Assembly: GCA_903822425.1 (NCBI GenBank)
Contig: CAIJOY010000018.1
Location: forward strand, 62,001-126,000
Source of the DNA: an uncultured Actinomycetes bacterium
GTDB taxonomy: Bacteria; Actinomycetota; Actinomycetes; Nanopelagicales; Nanopelagicaceae
Length of the DNA stretch: 64,000 nt
Direction: 5' to 3'
The notes under the pieces were generated by a model, which ran no database searches, was not told the DNA's origin, and saw only the letters and a program-made list of their open reading frames with translations. Made by a program: the position numbers and the translations under genes. Each line of letters begins with the position of its first letter. The stretch's first letter is position 1. Shown here one piece after another: positions 27,996 through 39,811 of the stretch.

Positions 27996-29360
27996 TTGAG
28001 TACCTCACCAGTAATCGCATTAAATGACATTGGTTCAGCAGAAGATTTTCTAGCCGCAATTGAAGGCACCATCCGAAATTTCAACGATGGAGACCTTGTT
28101 GAAGGCATCGTCGTTCAAGTAGATCGAGACGAAGTACTACTAGATATTGGATATAAAACAGAGGGCGTAATCCCCGCCCGCGAACTTTCGATTCGTCACG
28201 ACGTGGATCCAAGTGAAATTGTTAAAGTTGGCGAAAAGGTTGAAGCTTTAGTTCTGCAAAAAGAGGATAAAGAAGGCCGTTTAATTCTCTCCAAAAAACG
28301 TGCGCAATACGAACGTGCATGGGGCGACATCGAAGGCAAGAAAGAACGCGATGAAGTTGTTATCGGAACTGTTATAGAAGTTGTTAAAGGTGGCCTCATT
28401 GTTGACATTGGTCTTCGCGGCTTTTTGCCAGCATCTCTTGTTGAAATGCGCCGTGTTCGCGACTTGACGCCATATATTGGTAAGCAAGTTGAAGCTCGAA
28501 TTATTGAACTAGATAAGAACCGTAACAACGTCGTACTCTCACGTCGCGCCTATCTAGAACAGACACAATCTGAATCCCGCACGACATTCTTAAATCAATT
28601 GCAAAAGGGTCAAGTACGCACTGGCGTAGTGTCTTCAATCGTGAACTTTGGTGCTTTCGTAGACCTTGGTGGCGTCGACGGACTTGTGCACGTCTCAGAA
28701 CTTTCATGGAAGCACATCGATCATCCCAATGAGGTTGTTGAAGTTGGAGATGAAGTTACCGTTGAAGTTCTTGAAGTTGATTTCGAGCGTGAACGTGTTT
28801 CACTCTCACTCAAGGCGACACAAGAGGATCCATGGCAAGCATTTGCTCGCACTCACACAATTAACCAAGTTGTTCCTGGTCAAGTAACCAAGCTTGTTCC
28901 ATTCGGCGCATTCATTCGCGTTCACGAAGGAATCGAAGGCTTAGTTCATATCTCCGAGTTGGCTGAACGCCACGTAGAAATCCCAGAACAAGTTGTTCAA
29001 GTGGATGATGAGCTCTTTGTCAAAATTATTGATATTGATCTCGAGCGTCGCCGTATTTCCCTCTCCCTCAAGCAAGCCAACGAGGGACATGAAGTTGAAA
29101 TCGAAGCATTTGATCCCACTCAATACGGAATGGCTGCTCGTTATGATGCCGAAGGCAACTTCATCTATCCAGAAGGTTTCGATGCCGACTCTCAAGAGTG
29201 GAAGCCTGGATATGAAACACAACGCGAAGAATGGGAGCGTCAGTACGCTGAAGCTCAAACACGCTTCGTAGCTCATAAGAAACAGAAGGAAGAAGCACGC
29301 GCAGCAGATGCGGCAGCGGCTACAACCCCTGAAGAGAGCACTCCAGAAGTTAGCGAATAA
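27996..29360 (+). CDS. rpsA: 30S ribosomal protein S1
   Basis: 454 aa with four S1 RNA-binding domains (about residues 30-100, 117-182, 203-271, 289-358), each showing the G.V..I...G.FV.L pattern; the third and fourth are the most canonical (VVSSIVNFGAFVDLGGVDGLVHVSELS). This four-domain form is normal in actinobacteria, against six in E. coli. The C-terminal tail is acidic and alanine-rich. The start is TTG at 27996 behind GGAG; no ATG fits the conserved N terminus. A terminator follows. Confidence 0.97.
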   Translation: MSTSPVIALNDIGSAEDFLAAIEGTIRNFNDGDLVEGIVVQVDRDEVLLDIGYKTEGVIPARELSIRHDVDPSEIVKVGEKVEALVLQKEDKEGRLILSKKRAQYERAWGDIEGKKERDEVVIGTVIEVVKGGLIVDIGLRGFLPASLVEMRRVRDLTPYIGKQVEARIIELDKNRNNVVLSRRAYLEQTQSESRTTFLNQLQKGQVRTGVVSSIVNFGAFVDLGGVDGLVHVSELSWKHIDHPNEVVEVGDEVTVEVLEVDFERERVSLSLKATQEDPWQAFARTHTINQVVPGQVTKLVPFGAFIRVHEGIEGLVHISELAERHVEIPEQVVQVDDELFVKIIDIDLERRRISLSLKQANEGHEVEIEAFDPTQYGMAARYDAEGNFIYPEGFDADSQEWKPGYETQREEWERQYAEAQTRFVAHKKQKEEARAADAAAATTPEESTPEVSE

Positions 29361-29377
29361 CTCCACATCCCTTAGGG

Positions 29378-29434
29378 AAAGAGCGTCACCAAGAAATACC
29401 CGAAACGGGGATTTCATTGTTGGCGCTCTTTTCT
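29378..29434 (+). terminator. rpsA terminator
   Basis: AAAGAGCG (29378-29385) pairs with CGCTCTTT (29424-29431), with inner helices CCAA/TTGG, GAAAT/ATTTC and CCCG/CGGG and a short T run. A long, interrupted hairpin. The -10 box of coaE follows within 12 bases. Confidence 0.75.
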
Positions 29435-29445
29435 CATTTCGCTAG

Positions 29446-29457
29446 TAAAGTCACACC
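29446..29457 (+). promoter_or_regulatory. Leaderless-type -10 box before coaE
   Basis: TAAAGT at 29446-29451, six bases, GTG start at 29458. It directly follows the rpsA terminator, so coaE must have its own promoter close by. Confidence 0.6.
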
Positions 29458-30060
29458 GTGTTAATCGTAGGTTTAACAGGGGCGATCGGATCGGGTAAAT
29501 CCTTGGTCGGCCAATATTTTGCTCAACTGGGCGCTCTAGTTCTGGATGCTGATATTTTGGCCAGAGAAGCTCTAGAACGTGGGAGCACAGGATTTGATGC
29601 GGTAATCCAATTGTTCGGAGATTCCATTTTGCGCGACGGGGATATCGACCGTGCGCTCCTTGGGGATGTAGTTTTTAACGATGTCGATTCGCGCAAGAAA
29701 CTCGAAGCAATAGTCCATCCGATTGTTAAAAAATCTTTTGAAAATGCAGTATCTCAACTTGGCCCGCAAGAAATAATGATTTATGAAATCCCTCTACTTT
29801 TTGAAACGCAATCAGCAAATCGATTTGATTACGTAATTACGGTCGAATCGGCTGAACCCATAAGACAGGGCCGTTTGATGGAACGCGGCATGCGGGCGAC
29901 TCAAATCGCAGCTCGCAACAGTGCCCAAGCAACCGCCCAAGAACGTGCCAGCATCGCAGATTACGTGATCATTAATGATGGCTCAGCCGATGATCTCTTA
30001 CGTGAAGTTGAGCGTATTTGGGCGATGGTATTGCCGCCCTTACAACGCGAAAGATCCTGA
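29458..30060 (+). CDS. coaE: Dephospho-CoA kinase
   Basis: Last step of CoA synthesis. 200 aa; P-loop GAIGSGKS (about residues 8-15), VLDADILAREA, IYEIPLLFET and RGMRATQIAARNSAQ. The start is GTG 29458 with no Shine-Dalgarno sequence. It lacks the C-terminal GrpB-like extension found on some mycobacterial CoaE proteins. Follows rpsA as in other actinobacteria. Confidence 0.96.
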   Translation: MLIVGLTGAIGSGKSLVGQYFAQLGALVLDADILAREALERGSTGFDAVIQLFGDSILRDGDIDRALLGDVVFNDVDSRKKLEAIVHPIVKKSFENAVSQLGPQEIMIYEIPLLFETQSANRFDYVITVESAEPIRQGRLMERGMRATQIAARNSAQATAQERASIADYVIINDGSADDLLREVERIWAMVLPPLQRERS

Positions 30061-30067
30061 CCGCCAC

Positions 30068-30079
30068 TAGAGTTGCGCT
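30068..30079 (+). promoter_or_regulatory. Leaderless-type -10 box before uvrB
   Basis: TAGAGT at 30068-30073, six bases, GTG start at 30080; only 19 bases separate coaE and uvrB. Confidence 0.6.
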
Positions 30080-32164
30080 GTGCGTCCCATCACCGATCTT
30101 CAAAGACGCGTCGAACCATTCCAAGTAATCAGTGATTACGTTCCTGCTGGTGATCAACCTGAAGCTATTGCTGAGATAAGCAAAAGAATTGCTAATGGTG
30201 TTTCTGATGTAGTTCTACTTGGCGCAACCGGAACCGGAAAATCCGCCACGACTGCTTGGCTTATTGAGAAATTACAACGCCCAACTCTTGTCATCGCACC
30301 TAACAAAACCCTGGCAGCGCAATTAGTAAACGAATTCCGCGAATTGATGCCCAATAATGCGGTGGAATATTTTGTGTCCTACTATGACTACTACCAACCA
30401 GAGGCTTACGTTCCCCAAACTGACACTTTTATCGAGAAGGATTCGAGTGTTAATGACGAGGTTGAACGCCTTCGCCATTCAGCGACGAATTCGCTTTTAA
30501 CTAGACGCGACGTAATCGTTGTAGCAACAGTCTCTTGTATTTATGGTCTCGGCACCCCTCAAGAGTATGTCGATCGGATGGTTCGCTTACGAGTAGGGGA
30601 TGAGATAGAGCGAAATGTGCTTTTGCGCAAATTCGTGGATATTCAATATAGCCGCAATGACATAGCTTTCGAGCGAGGAACCTTTCGGGTACGTGGTGAC
30701 ACAATCGAGATTATTCCGATGTATGAAGAGTTAGCTTTGAGAATCGAGATGTTTGGTGATGAGATCGAGAAGATCACAACTCTTAATCCGCTGACGGGTG
30801 AAATCGTTCGTGATGAAACCGAGATGTATATCTTTCCCGCGACACACTATGCAGCTGGCCCTGAGACCATGAAGCGCGCAATTGGCGAAATCGAGGTTGA
30901 ATTAGCTGCGCAATTAGAAATATTTGAGCGACAAGGTAAATTGCTTGAAGCCCAGCGTTTGAGAATGCGCACCACTTTTGATATCGAAATGATGCAACAA
31001 TTGGGATTTTGCTCTGGTATCGAAAATTATTCCAGGCATATAGATGGCCGTGAGGCAGGTTCGGGTCCTAATTGTTTACTTGACTATTTTCCAGAGGATT
31101 TTCTCTTGGTAATAGATGAGTCCCATGTAACTGTGCCGCAAATTGGCGCGATGTTTGAAGGAGATGCTTCCAGAAAGCGAACCCTAGTTGAACACGGTTT
31201 CCGCTTACCAAGTGCCATGGATAACCGTCCGTTGCGTTGGGATGAATTCCTTTTACGTGTGGGGCAGAAAATTTTCCTTTCAGCCACACCAGGGCCATAT
31301 GAACTCAACAAGGTTGACAACGATGTTGTAGAGCAAGTTATTCGCCCAACCGGATTGGTAGATCCTAAAATCGTGATCAAACCGATCAAAGGACAAATTG
31401 ATGACTTACTGCTGGAGATTAATGCACGGGCAGAGAGAAATGAACGAGTACTTGTTACGACTCTCACAAAGAAAATGTCCGAAGATTTAACTGATTACTT
31501 GCAAGAACGTGGCGTGCGGGTGCGTTACTTGCATTCTGAAGTTGACACTCTACGACGAGTTGAATTGCTTCGCGAACTTCGTTCGGGAGAGTACGACGTG
31601 TTGATCGGAATTAACTTGTTGCGTGAGGGATTGGATTTGCCTGAAGTTTCTCTTGTCGCGATTCTAGATGCGGATAAGGAAGGTTTCCTACGTTCAGCAA
31701 CGGCTCTCATCCAAACTATCGGTAGAGCTGCTAGAAACGTTTCTGGTGAGGTACATATGTACGCCGATAACATCACTAAGTCGATGGCAAAAGCTATCGA
31801 TGAGACGAACAGGCGTAGGGCTAAACAGGTTGCTTACAATCTGGAACGTGGCGTGGATCCTCAACCACTGCGTAAAAAAATTGCTGATATCACTGACTCT
31901 ATCAACCGTGAAAATCAAGATACTGAGGATCTCCTTGCATCCTCGGGTCGAAAAGCGAGTCGATCGAGCACGCCAGCCATTGGATTGCACGCTAAATCTA
32001 CCGCCTCCTTGCCAAGACAAGAGTTGTTGGCGTTGATAGAGTCACTCTCCGATCAGATGCGATCAGCTGCAAGTGAACTTCAGTTTGAATTGGCGGCGCG
32101 GTTACGCGATGAAATTAGGGATTTGAAGAAGGAGCTACGGGCAATGGAAACGGCGGGAATGTAG
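30080..32164 (+). CDS. uvrB: Excinuclease ABC subunit B
   Basis: Damage-verifying helicase-like subunit of nucleotide excision repair. 694 aa; Walker [11 protein letters not shown] (about 48-57), the beta-hairpin region [16 protein letters not shown]-box [15 protein letters not shown], helicase motifs [14 protein letters not shown] and QTIGRAARN, and a C-terminal UvrC-binding UVR motif ([20 protein letters not shown]). Starts GTG. Four bases before uvrA. Confidence 0.98.
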   Translation: MRPITDLQRRVEPFQVISDYVPAGDQPEAIAEISKRIANGVSDVVLLGATGTGKSATTAWLIEKLQRPTLVIAPNKTLAAQLVNEFRELMPNNAVEYFVSYYDYYQPEAYVPQTDTFIEKDSSVNDEVERLRHSATNSLLTRRDVIVVATVSCIYGLGTPQEYVDRMVRLRVGDEIERNVLLRKFVDIQYSRNDIAFERGTFRVRGDTIEIIPMYEELALRIEMFGDEIEKITTLNPLTGEIVRDETEMYIFPATHYAAGPETMKRAIGEIEVELAAQLEIFERQGKLLEAQRLRMRTTFDIEMMQQLGFCSGIENYSRHIDGREAGSGPNCLLDYFPEDFLLVIDESHVTVPQIGAMFEGDASRKRTLVEHGFRLPSAMDNRPLRWDEFLLRVGQKIFLSATPGPYELNKVDNDVVEQVIRPTGLVDPKIVIKPIKGQIDDLLLEINARAERNERVLVTTLTKKMSEDLTDYLQERGVRVRYLHSEVDTLRRVELLRELRSGEYDVLIGINLLREGLDLPEVSLVAILDADKEGFLRSATALIQTIGRAARNVSGEVHMYADNITKSMAKAIDETNRRRAKQVAYNLERGVDPQPLRKKIADITDSINRENQDTEDLLASSGRKASRSSTPAIGLHAKSTASLPRQELLALIESLSDQMRSAASELQFELAARLRDEIRDLKKELRAMETAGM

Positions 32165-32168
32165 TCAG

Positions 32169-35030
32169 ATGATCGAACATCTCATCGTCCGCGGCGCTCG
32201 TGAACATAATCTTAAAGATGTTTCAATTGAGCTGCCTCGAGATTCGCTCATAGTTTTCACTGGCTTATCGGGTTCTGGAAAATCAAGTCTTGCCTTCGAC
32301 ACGATCTTTGCTGAAGGTCAGCGCAGATATGTGGAATCCCTTTCGGCCTACGCTCGTCAATTCCTCGGTCAAATGGATAAACCAGATGTTGATTTTATCG
32401 AAGGTCTTTCACCGGCTGTTTCCATTGATCAAAAATCAACAAACCGAAATCCGCGCTCAACGGTTGGCACGATTACAGAAGTTTACGACTACCTTCGTTT
32501 GCTCTTTGCGCGTGCCGGGCGTCCACATTGTCCACAATGTGGCACACCAGTGTCACGCCAAAGTCCTCAACAGATTGTTGATCAAATTCTCACGATGCCA
32601 GTAACCACGAAATTTCAAATATTGGCCCCTGTCATTCGGGCTCGTAAAGGTGAGTTTGTTGATCTATTTCAAGATTTGGTATCGCAAGGATATTCCAGAG
32701 CTAGAGTAGATGGTGAAATTATTGCTTTAGCGGAACCGCCTAAGTTGAAGAAGCAGGAAAAACACACGATCGAAGTCGTTATCGATCGACTCACTGCTAA
32801 GGCTGATTCTAAAAATCGTTTAACAGATTCAATCGAAACAGCGCTCCGGTTGGCTCAAGGAGTGGTCGTTCTAGATTTTGTTGATGCCAAAACAAGTGAA
32901 AAAGAGCGCACTTACAGCGAACATCTAGCATGCCATAAATGCGAACTTTCCTTTGAAGAGTTAGAGCCACGATCCTTCTCCTTCAATTCACCATTTGGAG
33001 CATGCCCGGATTGCTCTGGAATTGGAACTAAATTAGAAGTTGATGAAGAACTCATTATTCCTGATGATTCAATTTCACTGGCCGAAGGCGCAATTGCTCC
33101 CTGGGCATCAGGTCAGACATCTGAATACTTTATGAGGCTGTTGCAGGCACTCTCAAATGATGTGAAGTTTTCGATGGATACACCTTGGAAGAAACTTTCC
33201 GTAAAAGCCAAGGAAGCAATTCTTCACGGCTCAGATTACGAAGTTCATGTCAAATATAAGAACCGTTATGGACGCGTGCGTAATTATTCCACTGGATTTG
33301 AAGGAGTAATTCCCTTCATTCACCGCCGCCATGGTGAAACAGATAGTGATTACAGCCGCGATAAATTCGAAGGCTATATGCGCCAGACACCTTGCCCGGT
33401 GTGTAAAGGCGCAAGATTGAAGCCAGAGGTACTCGCGGTTACCGTAGGCGGCAAAAGCATCGCTGCAATTTGTGAACTTTCTATAGCTGATTGTGCCGTG
33501 TTTCTCAAAGGTATCGAACTCAACGCACGTGAGAATCAAATTGCGGAACGAGTTCTCAAAGAAGTGCACGCAAGACTTGGTTTTTTACTAGATGTGGGTT
33601 TGGATTACCTTTCATTAGAGCGTCCTGCTGCCACGCTTTCTGGTGGAGAAGCCCAAAGAATTCGACTCGCTACCCAGATCGGCTCTGGACTGGTGGGAGT
33701 TCTTTATGTATTAGATGAGCCCAGTATTGGATTACATCAAAGAGACAACGTGCGATTGATTGAAACTCTTACGAGGTTACGCGACCTAGGTAATACTTTG
33801 ATTGTCGTTGAGCATGATGAAGAAACTATTCGTGCCGCAGATTGGATCGTGGACATCGGCCCTGGCGCCGGGGAACACGGTGGCAAGGTGGTTGTTTCGG
33901 GCGATTATGAATCTCTGATTAACTCTAAAGAATCCATCACTGGGGCATATCTTTCAGGCCGCAAATCAATTGCGATTCCAGCTCAACGTCGAAGTATCGA
34001 TCCCAAAAGGCACTTAGTCGTCAAGGGTGCCAAGGAAAATAATCTCAAGGATATTGATGTGATTATTCCACTGGGTGCCTTTGTCGCAGTTACAGGAGTG
34101 AGCGGTTCTGGAAAATCTACGTTGATCAATGACATCGTGTATGTAACTTTGGCCAATAAACTCAACGGTGCGAGGTTGGTGCCAGGTCGACATCGGACCG
34201 TTTCAGGTATTGAACTGTTGGACAAAGTTGTACATGTAGATCAATCGCCTATAGGTAGAACTCCACGATCCAATCCTGCTACTTACACTGGCGTATTCGA
34301 CAAGATCCGTGCACTTTTTGCAGAAACCTCGGAAGCAAAAGTTCGTGGTTACTTGCAAGGGCGCTTCTCTTTTAACGTCAAAGGAGGCCGATGCGAAAAT
34401 TGTTCAGGTGATGGCACAATCACAATTGAAATGAATTTCCTACCAGATGTTTATGTCCCATGCGAGGTATGTCATGGTGCTCGGTATAACCGAGAGACAC
34501 TTGAAGTTCATTACAAAGGGAAAACAATCGCAGAAGTTCTGGATATGCCCATCGAGATCGCTCGAGATTTCTTTGAAGCGGTTCCCGCAATCGCTCGTTT
34601 TCTCAAGACTCTCTGTGATGTAGGGCTGGGATATGTTCGCTTGGGTCAATCAGCTCCGACGCTCTCGGGTGGAGAAGCACAAAGAGTGAAATTAGCAACC
34701 GAATTGCAACGCAGGTCAACTGGACGCACGATTTATGTTTTGGATGAACCTACGACTGGTTTACATTTTGAAGATGTGAGCAAACTTCTCGGTGTTCTCA
34801 ATAGATTGGTGGATACCGGCAATACTGTTGTTGTTATTGAGCATAATCTTGATGTGATCAAGTCCGCAGACTGGGTCATTGATATGGGTCCAGAGGGAGG
34901 ATTCCGGGGTGGAACTGTTATCGCTGAAGGAACTCCAGAAGATGTCGCAAAAATTAAGGGAAGTTACACCGGTCATTATTTAGCAAAGATTTTGGCGGAT
35001 AATCGAAAGAGTTCTACGGCGAAGAAGTAA
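32169..35030 (+). CDS. uvrA: Excinuclease ABC subunit A
   Basis: Damage-recognition ATPase dimer. 953 aa with two ABC modules: first Walker [14 protein letters not shown] (about 31-43), zinc modules with CPQCG, CHKC...CPDC and CPVCKG, first signature [16 protein letters not shown], second Walker [14 protein letters not shown], the large C-terminal zinc finger CENCSGDG...CEVCHG, and second signature [15 protein letters not shown]. Its TAA shares a base with the uvrC ATG. Confidence 0.98.
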   Translation: MIEHLIVRGAREHNLKDVSIELPRDSLIVFTGLSGSGKSSLAFDTIFAEGQRRYVESLSAYARQFLGQMDKPDVDFIEGLSPAVSIDQKSTNRNPRSTVGTITEVYDYLRLLFARAGRPHCPQCGTPVSRQSPQQIVDQILTMPVTTKFQILAPVIRARKGEFVDLFQDLVSQGYSRARVDGEIIALAEPPKLKKQEKHTIEVVIDRLTAKADSKNRLTDSIETALRLAQGVVVLDFVDAKTSEKERTYSEHLACHKCELSFEELEPRSFSFNSPFGACPDCSGIGTKLEVDEELIIPDDSISLAEGAIAPWASGQTSEYFMRLLQALSNDVKFSMDTPWKKLSVKAKEAILHGSDYEVHVKYKNRYGRVRNYSTGFEGVIPFIHRRHGETDSDYSRDKFEGYMRQTPCPVCKGARLKPEVLAVTVGGKSIAAICELSIADCAVFLKGIELNARENQIAERVLKEVHARLGFLLDVGLDYLSLERPAATLSGGEAQRIRLATQIGSGLVGVLYVLDEPSIGLHQRDNVRLIETLTRLRDLGNTLIVVEHDEETIRAADWIVDIGPGAGEHGGKVVVSGDYESLINSKESITGAYLSGRKSIAIPAQRRSIDPKRHLVVKGAKENNLKDIDVIIPLGAFVAVTGVSGSGKSTLINDIVYVTLANKLNGARLVPGRHRTVSGIELLDKVVHVDQSPIGRTPRSNPATYTGVFDKIRALFAETSEAKVRGYLQGRFSFNVKGGRCENCSGDGTITIEMNFLPDVYVPCEVCHGARYNRETLEVHYKGKTIAEVLDMPIEIARDFFEAVPAIARFLKTLCDVGLGYVRLGQSAPTLSGGEAQRVKLATELQRRSTGRTIYVLDEPTTGLHFEDVSKLLGVLNRLVDTGNTVVVIEHNLDVIKSADWVIDMGPEGGFRGGTVIAEGTPEDVAKIKGSYTGHYLAKILADNRKSSTAKK

Positions 35031-36952
35031 TGGCCGATCCTAAGAGCTATCGCCCAAACGATATTCCCGCACTACCTGGGGTCTACCGATTCTTTGATGC
35101 TCAAGATCGAGTGATTTATGTAGGGAAAGCGCTCAGCCTTAAATCACGCCTCAGCAGCTATTTCCAAAACAATTTACCTGAGAAGACCCATCGTATGGTT
35201 CATGAAGCAGTACGAGTTGATTGGACCATTGTAGATACAGAAGTTGGAGCGTTAGCTTTAGAGTTCTCTTGGATCAAACAATATAACCCAACCTACAATG
35301 TTCAATTTCGCGATGATAAGTCGTATCCATATTTAGCGATCAGCATCAAAGATGAGTTCCCTCGCGTATTTATTACTCGCAAACATAAGCGCGCTGATAT
35401 CAAGTATTTCGGACCTTTCACCCATTCTTGGGCGCTGAGAAATACATTTGAAGTTGTATTAAAAGTCTTCCCCGTTCGCTCCTGTACAGATTCCAATTTT
35501 GAGAAAGCTCGAAAAAGCGGACGCCAATGTCTTTTGGGCGACATCGGCAAATGTGCGGCGCCATGTGTGGGATGGGTTTCTGGGCCAGAGCACAAAACAC
35601 TTGCTCAGGGGCTGATTTCTTTTATGCAGGCAGGGCAAGGTGATGTTATTCCTACGCTGAAAAAAGAGATGGAGAGCGCATCCTCGCAAGAAGAGTTTGA
35701 GCGTGCAGCCAAGATACGAGATCAGATATTTTCTATGGAGAGAACTTTGGAATCCAGCGACGCCTCGTTATCTGATTCCTTAAGCGCTGATGTGATCGCC
35801 CTTCATCGTGAAGGGGCACACACTGCTGGTTCTTACTTCTCGATTCGGGGTGGGAGTATCAAAGGGTCTCGTTCATGGCTTGTTGACCAAAAAGCAGCTA
35901 TCGAAGGTTCAGATGAAATGACTGCGCTTTTTTCTTCGATTTATGGGGATGCTCAAAATATTGATCTTCCTTCAGAGATTGTCGTCAGCGAACTGCCCAA
36001 GGATGTAGAGGTGCTCCAAGAGTGGCTCTCATCCATCAAAGGAAGCAAAGTTGACGTGAAAATTGCACAGCGAGGAGAGAAAGCTGAACTACTCAATACG
36101 GTCAAACGAAATGCTCAATATGCGCTCATCCAGTTTGTAAATAAGAGGTCAAATGATTCAGCCATTAGCGGGCAAGCGTTAGTAGAAATTCAAGAGGCGT
36201 TAGGTTTGGCTAAACCACCTTTACGTATTGAATGCTTTGATATATCAAATATTTCCGGAACTTCGGTTGTAGCATCTATGGTCGTTTTTGAAGACGGGGT
36301 GCCGAAAAAATCTGAGTACCGAAGGTTCATTATTGACACAACTACGGCATGGGATGACACTCGTGCTATCGCCCAAGTAATCACTCGTAGGTTAAAGCGA
36401 CTGCTCGATGAACGCTTAGTTGATCCTGCCGAAGTACATGAAAGTGGTGGTAGGCGAAACAAGTTTGCTTACCCACCACAGCTCATCATCGTCGATGGAG
36501 GTCAACCGCAGGTGGCGGCGGCATATCGCGCGATGCAAGAACTTGGCTTAGCTGAGATTCCTTTAGCCGGGCTTGCCAAACGACTTGAGGAAGTGTGGAT
36601 TCCAAAAAATTCTAATCCTTTGATTCTTAGTCGTAGTAGTGAAGGTTTATACCTACTCCAAAGAGTGCGTGATGAGGCCCATCGATTTGCGATTACTTTC
36701 CATCGATCACGTCGCTCAAAAGTGATGTTGGAGTCAGTGTTAGATGGTATCGAGCAGTTGGGTGAGGTTCGACGTAGCGCTCTGCTGGCAAAGTTCGGTT
36801 CAGTTTCGGCCATGAAAAAGGCCAGCAAAGAATCCATTGCACAGATTCCAGGAATTGGTGCTAAAACGGCAGAACTCATTTATGCCCAACTACATACGGA
36901 ATCCGCGATTATGTTCGATGCTCAAACTGGTGAGATTCTCCCGCTGGATTGA
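35030..36952 (+). CDS. uvrC: Excinuclease ABC subunit C
   Basis: Dual-incision nuclease of excision repair. 640 aa: N-terminal GIY-YIG domain (PGVYRFFDA...VIYVGKA, about 15-100), cysteine patch CLLGDIGKCAAPC, UVR motif (about 207-240), RNase H-like C-terminal nuclease (IECFDISNISGT, IIVDGGQPQV) and a tandem helix-hairpin-helix end (SVSAMKKAS, IPGIGAKTAE). The uvrB-uvrA-uvrC run is unusually complete; in M. tuberculosis uvrC lies apart, as I recall. Confidence 0.98.
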   Translation: MADPKSYRPNDIPALPGVYRFFDAQDRVIYVGKALSLKSRLSSYFQNNLPEKTHRMVHEAVRVDWTIVDTEVGALALEFSWIKQYNPTYNVQFRDDKSYPYLAISIKDEFPRVFITRKHKRADIKYFGPFTHSWALRNTFEVVLKVFPVRSCTDSNFEKARKSGRQCLLGDIGKCAAPCVGWVSGPEHKTLAQGLISFMQAGQGDVIPTLKKEMESASSQEEFERAAKIRDQIFSMERTLESSDASLSDSLSADVIALHREGAHTAGSYFSIRGGSIKGSRSWLVDQKAAIEGSDEMTALFSSIYGDAQNIDLPSEIVVSELPKDVEVLQEWLSSIKGSKVDVKIAQRGEKAELLNTVKRNAQYALIQFVNKRSNDSAISGQALVEIQEALGLAKPPLRIECFDISNISGTSVVASMVVFEDGVPKKSEYRRFIIDTTTAWDDTRAIAQVITRRLKRLLDERLVDPAEVHESGGRRNKFAYPPQLIIVDGGQPQVAAAYRAMQELGLAEIPLAGLAKRLEEVWIPKNSNPLILSRSSEGLYLLQRVRDEAHRFAITFHRSRRSKVMLESVLDGIEQLGEVRRSALLAKFGSVSAMKKASKESIAQIPGIGAKTAELIYAQLHTESAIMFDAQTGEILPLD

Positions 36953-36985
36953 GGGTTCTTGACAGGTAATGCAGGATACAAGGGT

Positions 36986-37858
36986 ATGAATCACACAAGG
37001 GAAGTCCTTATTTTGACTGGCATGTCTGGTGCCGGTCGCTCGACGGTAGCCCACGCCTTGGAAGATCTTGGTTGGTATGTGGTCGATAATTTACCAGCGG
37101 CGTTATTGCCTTCATTGATTTCTCAAACCGATGATCCCGACACTCTATCGATAGCAGTTGTTGTCGATGTGAGAAGCGGCCGTTTTTTTGATGAACTGAA
37201 TGCTTCGTTAAGCCAATTGCGAGCATTGGCAATCCAGCACCGTCTTTTGTTTTTAGATGCGACAGATCAAGCCCTTGTACAACGGTTTGAATCAACTCGA
37301 CGCCCTCATCCCTTACAAGGCGCTGGTCGCATTGTGGATGGCATCGCTCAAGAACGAATCCGCTTGGATGACCTGCGATCCAAAGCGGATGTAGTGATTG
37401 ATACCAGCAATTTAAATGTACATCAACTCGAAAAGCGTGTGGGTGAAATTTTTGCTGCGGGCCAGAGTCAAGGCGTTCGGGTTAACGTACTTTCTTTTGG
37501 ATACAAATATGGAATTCCCGTGGATGCAGATTTAGTTTTAGATTGCCGTTTTATCCCTAATCCACATTGGAACTTAGAATTACGTCCTCTCACTGGATTA
37601 ACCAAACCCGTGAGTGATGCTGTTTTGTCTAATCCTGGAGTCGCTTCTTTTGTGGATGACTATGTGTCGCTGATTAATAGCATGGTTGAAGGCTACGTGC
37701 GTGAAGGTAAGGGTTATCTCACTTTGGCAGTGGGCTGTACTGGTGGCAAACATCGTAGTGTTGCTATTTCGGTAGCGATAGCGGAAAAACTTAATGCTAT
37801 TCACGGATCTACACCCATTGATGCACACGCAGTCCATCGCGATCTTGGCAGAGAGTAA
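36986..37858 (+). CDS. rapZ: RNase adapter/nucleotide-binding protein RapZ (YvcJ)
   Basis: 290 aa. P-loop GMSGAGRS (about residues 12-19; Arg replaces the usual Lys, common in this actinobacterial family as I recall), VVDNLP, FLDATDQALVQRF, RRPHPL, SFGYKYGIPVDADLVLD and the C-terminal IGCTGGKHRSV-type motif (here VGCTGGKHRSVAIS). Binds nucleotides and, in other bacteria, amino-sugar signals or small RNAs. ATG 36986 is preferred (AGGA nine bases upstream); the frame also reads from TTG 36959. Part of the conserved uvrC-rapZ-yvcK-whiA block. Confidence 0.95.
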   Translation: MNHTREVLILTGMSGAGRSTVAHALEDLGWYVVDNLPAALLPSLISQTDDPDTLSIAVVVDVRSGRFFDELNASLSQLRALAIQHRLLFLDATDQALVQRFESTRRPHPLQGAGRIVDGIAQERIRLDDLRSKADVVIDTSNLNVHQLEKRVGEIFAAGQSQGVRVNVLSFGYKYGIPVDADLVLDCRFIPNPHWNLELRPLTGLTKPVSDAVLSNPGVASFVDDYVSLINSMVEGYVREGKGYLTLAVGCTGGKHRSVAISVAIAEKLNAIHGSTPIDAHAVHRDLGRE

Positions 37859-38817
37859 TGAATGATTTGATGAATCAAAAGATTGTTGCTCTCGGTGGAG
37901 GGCATGGACTGGCGGCAACGCTCAGTGCTTTGCGTCCAATCACTGAAGCAATCACAGCCGTTGTTACCGTGGCCGATAATGGGGGATCGAGTGGACGCCT
38001 GCGCGATGAATTTGCAATTTTACCTCCGGGTGATTTGCGTATGGCTCTTGCAGCTTTGTGCAGTGATGATGAATGGGGTCGGAGCTGGTCAGACATTGTT
38101 CAATATCGATTTAGCAGTGAGGGACCACTCGACGGTCACCCGATTGGCAATTTACTTTTAGCAGCTCTTTGGAATAAAGATCCTGATCCTGTTGCTGGAT
38201 TAGATCGCGTGGCCGGACTGCTTCGTGTAGTTGGACGCGTCCTTCCCATGGCTTCGGTGCCGCTGGATATCGAAGCAACTTTTCAAACATCGGTTGGACG
38301 AGTTGTAGTGCGGGGACAGAAAGAGGTAGCTACAGCTAAAGGTAAATTAGAATCTCTGAAAATTTTGCCCGAAAATGCTAGATCCCGTCCGGAAGTTTTA
38401 TCAGCCCTTGCCCAAGCTGATTGGATAACGATGGGACCGGGTTCATGGTTTTCAAGTGTTTTGCCTCACCTGCTTGTAGAAGACCAATGTAAAGCATTGG
38501 TTGAGAGTTCTGCTAAGAAAATAATCATTCTTAACTTAGATGCGCACCCGAGCTCTGTGGGAGATGAATATGCCGGCTATACAGCAGAGGATCATCTGGA
38601 ATTGATTACGCGATATGCCTCACACATGCGCTGCGAATTTGTCATTGCCGATGCTTCTGTTGTGCGGGATCGATTTGCACTTGAAACTGCGACATCACGG
38701 CTGGGTGGGCGCCTCGTAGTTGCAGATCTCCGTATAGCTCCAGGAAGTGTTCACCACGATATTAAAAAATTGACCTCTGTAATCGGCCACATCATCAACG
38801 AAAGCCTGATTGGATAA
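37858..38817 (+). CDS. yvcK: Gluconeogenesis/cell-shape factor YvcK (CofD-like fold)
   Basis: 319 aa with the CofD/YvcK-type fold: [17 protein letters not shown] at the N terminus, [36 protein letters not shown], and [14 protein letters not shown]. In Bacillus and mycobacteria the protein is needed for growth on gluconeogenic carbon and binds UDP-sugars. ATG 37858 overlaps the rapZ TAA; ATG 37870 is a second candidate start. Confidence 0.94.
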   Translation: MNDLMNQKIVALGGGHGLAATLSALRPITEAITAVVTVADNGGSSGRLRDEFAILPPGDLRMALAALCSDDEWGRSWSDIVQYRFSSEGPLDGHPIGNLLLAALWNKDPDPVAGLDRVAGLLRVVGRVLPMASVPLDIEATFQTSVGRVVVRGQKEVATAKGKLESLKILPENARSRPEVLSALAQADWITMGPGSWFSSVLPHLLVEDQCKALVESSAKKIIILNLDAHPSSVGDEYAGYTAEDHLELITRYASHMRCEFVIADASVVRDRFALETATSRLGGRLVVADLRIAPGSVHHDIKKLTSVIGHIINESLIG

Positions 38818-38821
38818 GCCC

Positions 38822-39799
38822 ATGGCAATGACATCATCAGTGAAAGACGAGTTGAGCCGACTTTCTATAACTAAACCATGTTGTCGCAAAGCTGAAGTTT
38901 CCTCTCTTTTGCGCTTTGCTGGCGGCCTACACCTTGTTGCGGGAAAGATACTTATTGAAGTTGAATTGGATGCGGCACAAAGTGCTCGTCGTTTGAGAAA
39001 AGATATTTCTGACATTTATGGCCACGACAGTGAGTTGGCAGTTTTGTCCTCGAGTGGTTTGCGCAAAGGTTCACGCTATGTCGTACGCGTAGTTAATGAA
39101 GGTGAAGCTCTCGCTCGACAAACTGGCTTGGTGGATTCAAATGGGCGACCTGTTCGAGGACTTCCTCCCCAAGTTGTGTCCGCAGCAATCTGCGATGCAG
39201 AAGCAGCGTGGCGAGGTGCCTTTATCGCTCACGGGTCACTTACCGAACCGGGACGTTCATCTTCATTAGAGATTACTTGCCCGGGGCCAGAGGCAGCTCT
39301 TGCACTTGTCGGTGCAGCCCGCCGTTTGGGAATTGCAGCAAAAGCGCGTGAAGTTCGCGGAGTAGATCGCGTCGTAATTCGTGATGGAGATGCAATCGGT
39401 GTATTGCTTACTCGCCTAGGTGCACACGAAAGCGTATTGGCATGGGAAGAACGTCGTATGCGCCGTGAAGTTCGCGCAACAGCGAATCGGCTTGCCAATT
39501 TTGATGATGCAAACTTGCGACGATCGGCAAGGGCTGCTGTAGCTGCTTCGGCTCGCGTGCAACGCGCGATGGAAATATTGGGACCCGAAATCCCTGATCA
39601 TTTGAAAGAAGCAGGAGAATTGCGCATCAATCATGGACAAGCCAGTTTAGAAGAGTTGGGCTCCCTGGCATCACCGCCCATGACTAAGGATGCAATCGCC
39701 GGCCGTATTCGCCGACTTTTAGCAATGGCCGATAAGCGCGCTGCAGATTTGGGAATACCAGACACTGAAGCCGGCCTTTCTGCGGATTTGCTGAATTAA
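38822..39799 (+). CDS. whiA: WhiA-family DNA-binding regulator
   Basis: 325 aa. N-terminal degenerate LAGLIDADG homing-endonuclease-like region (about 1-210: [40 protein letters not shown]) and a C-terminal helix-turn-helix (about 225-310: [15 protein letters not shown]...[23 protein letters not shown]). In Streptomyces it governs sporulation septation with WhiB; in non-sporulating lineages it links division to chromosome state. The frame is open from TTG 38810 but ATG 38822 gives the typical [11 protein letters not shown] start. Confidence 0.95.
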   Translation: MAMTSSVKDELSRLSITKPCCRKAEVSSLLRFAGGLHLVAGKILIEVELDAAQSARRLRKDISDIYGHDSELAVLSSSGLRKGSRYVVRVVNEGEALARQTGLVDSNGRPVRGLPPQVVSAAICDAEAAWRGAFIAHGSLTEPGRSSSLEITCPGPEAALALVGAARRLGIAAKAREVRGVDRVVIRDGDAIGVLLTRLGAHESVLAWEERRMRREVRATANRLANFDDANLRRSARAAVAASARVQRAMEILGPEIPDHLKEAGELRINHGQASLEELGSLASPPMTKDAIAGRIRRLLAMADKRAADLGIPDTEAGLSADLLN

Positions 39800-39811
39800 A
39801 TCTTCGAACTA

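Noticed and set aside
27898-28059. 54-residue extension of the MFS protein into rpsA
   Set aside because: No membrane or family pattern, overlaps a ribosomal protein gene on the other strand; ATG 27897 starts right before the first span.
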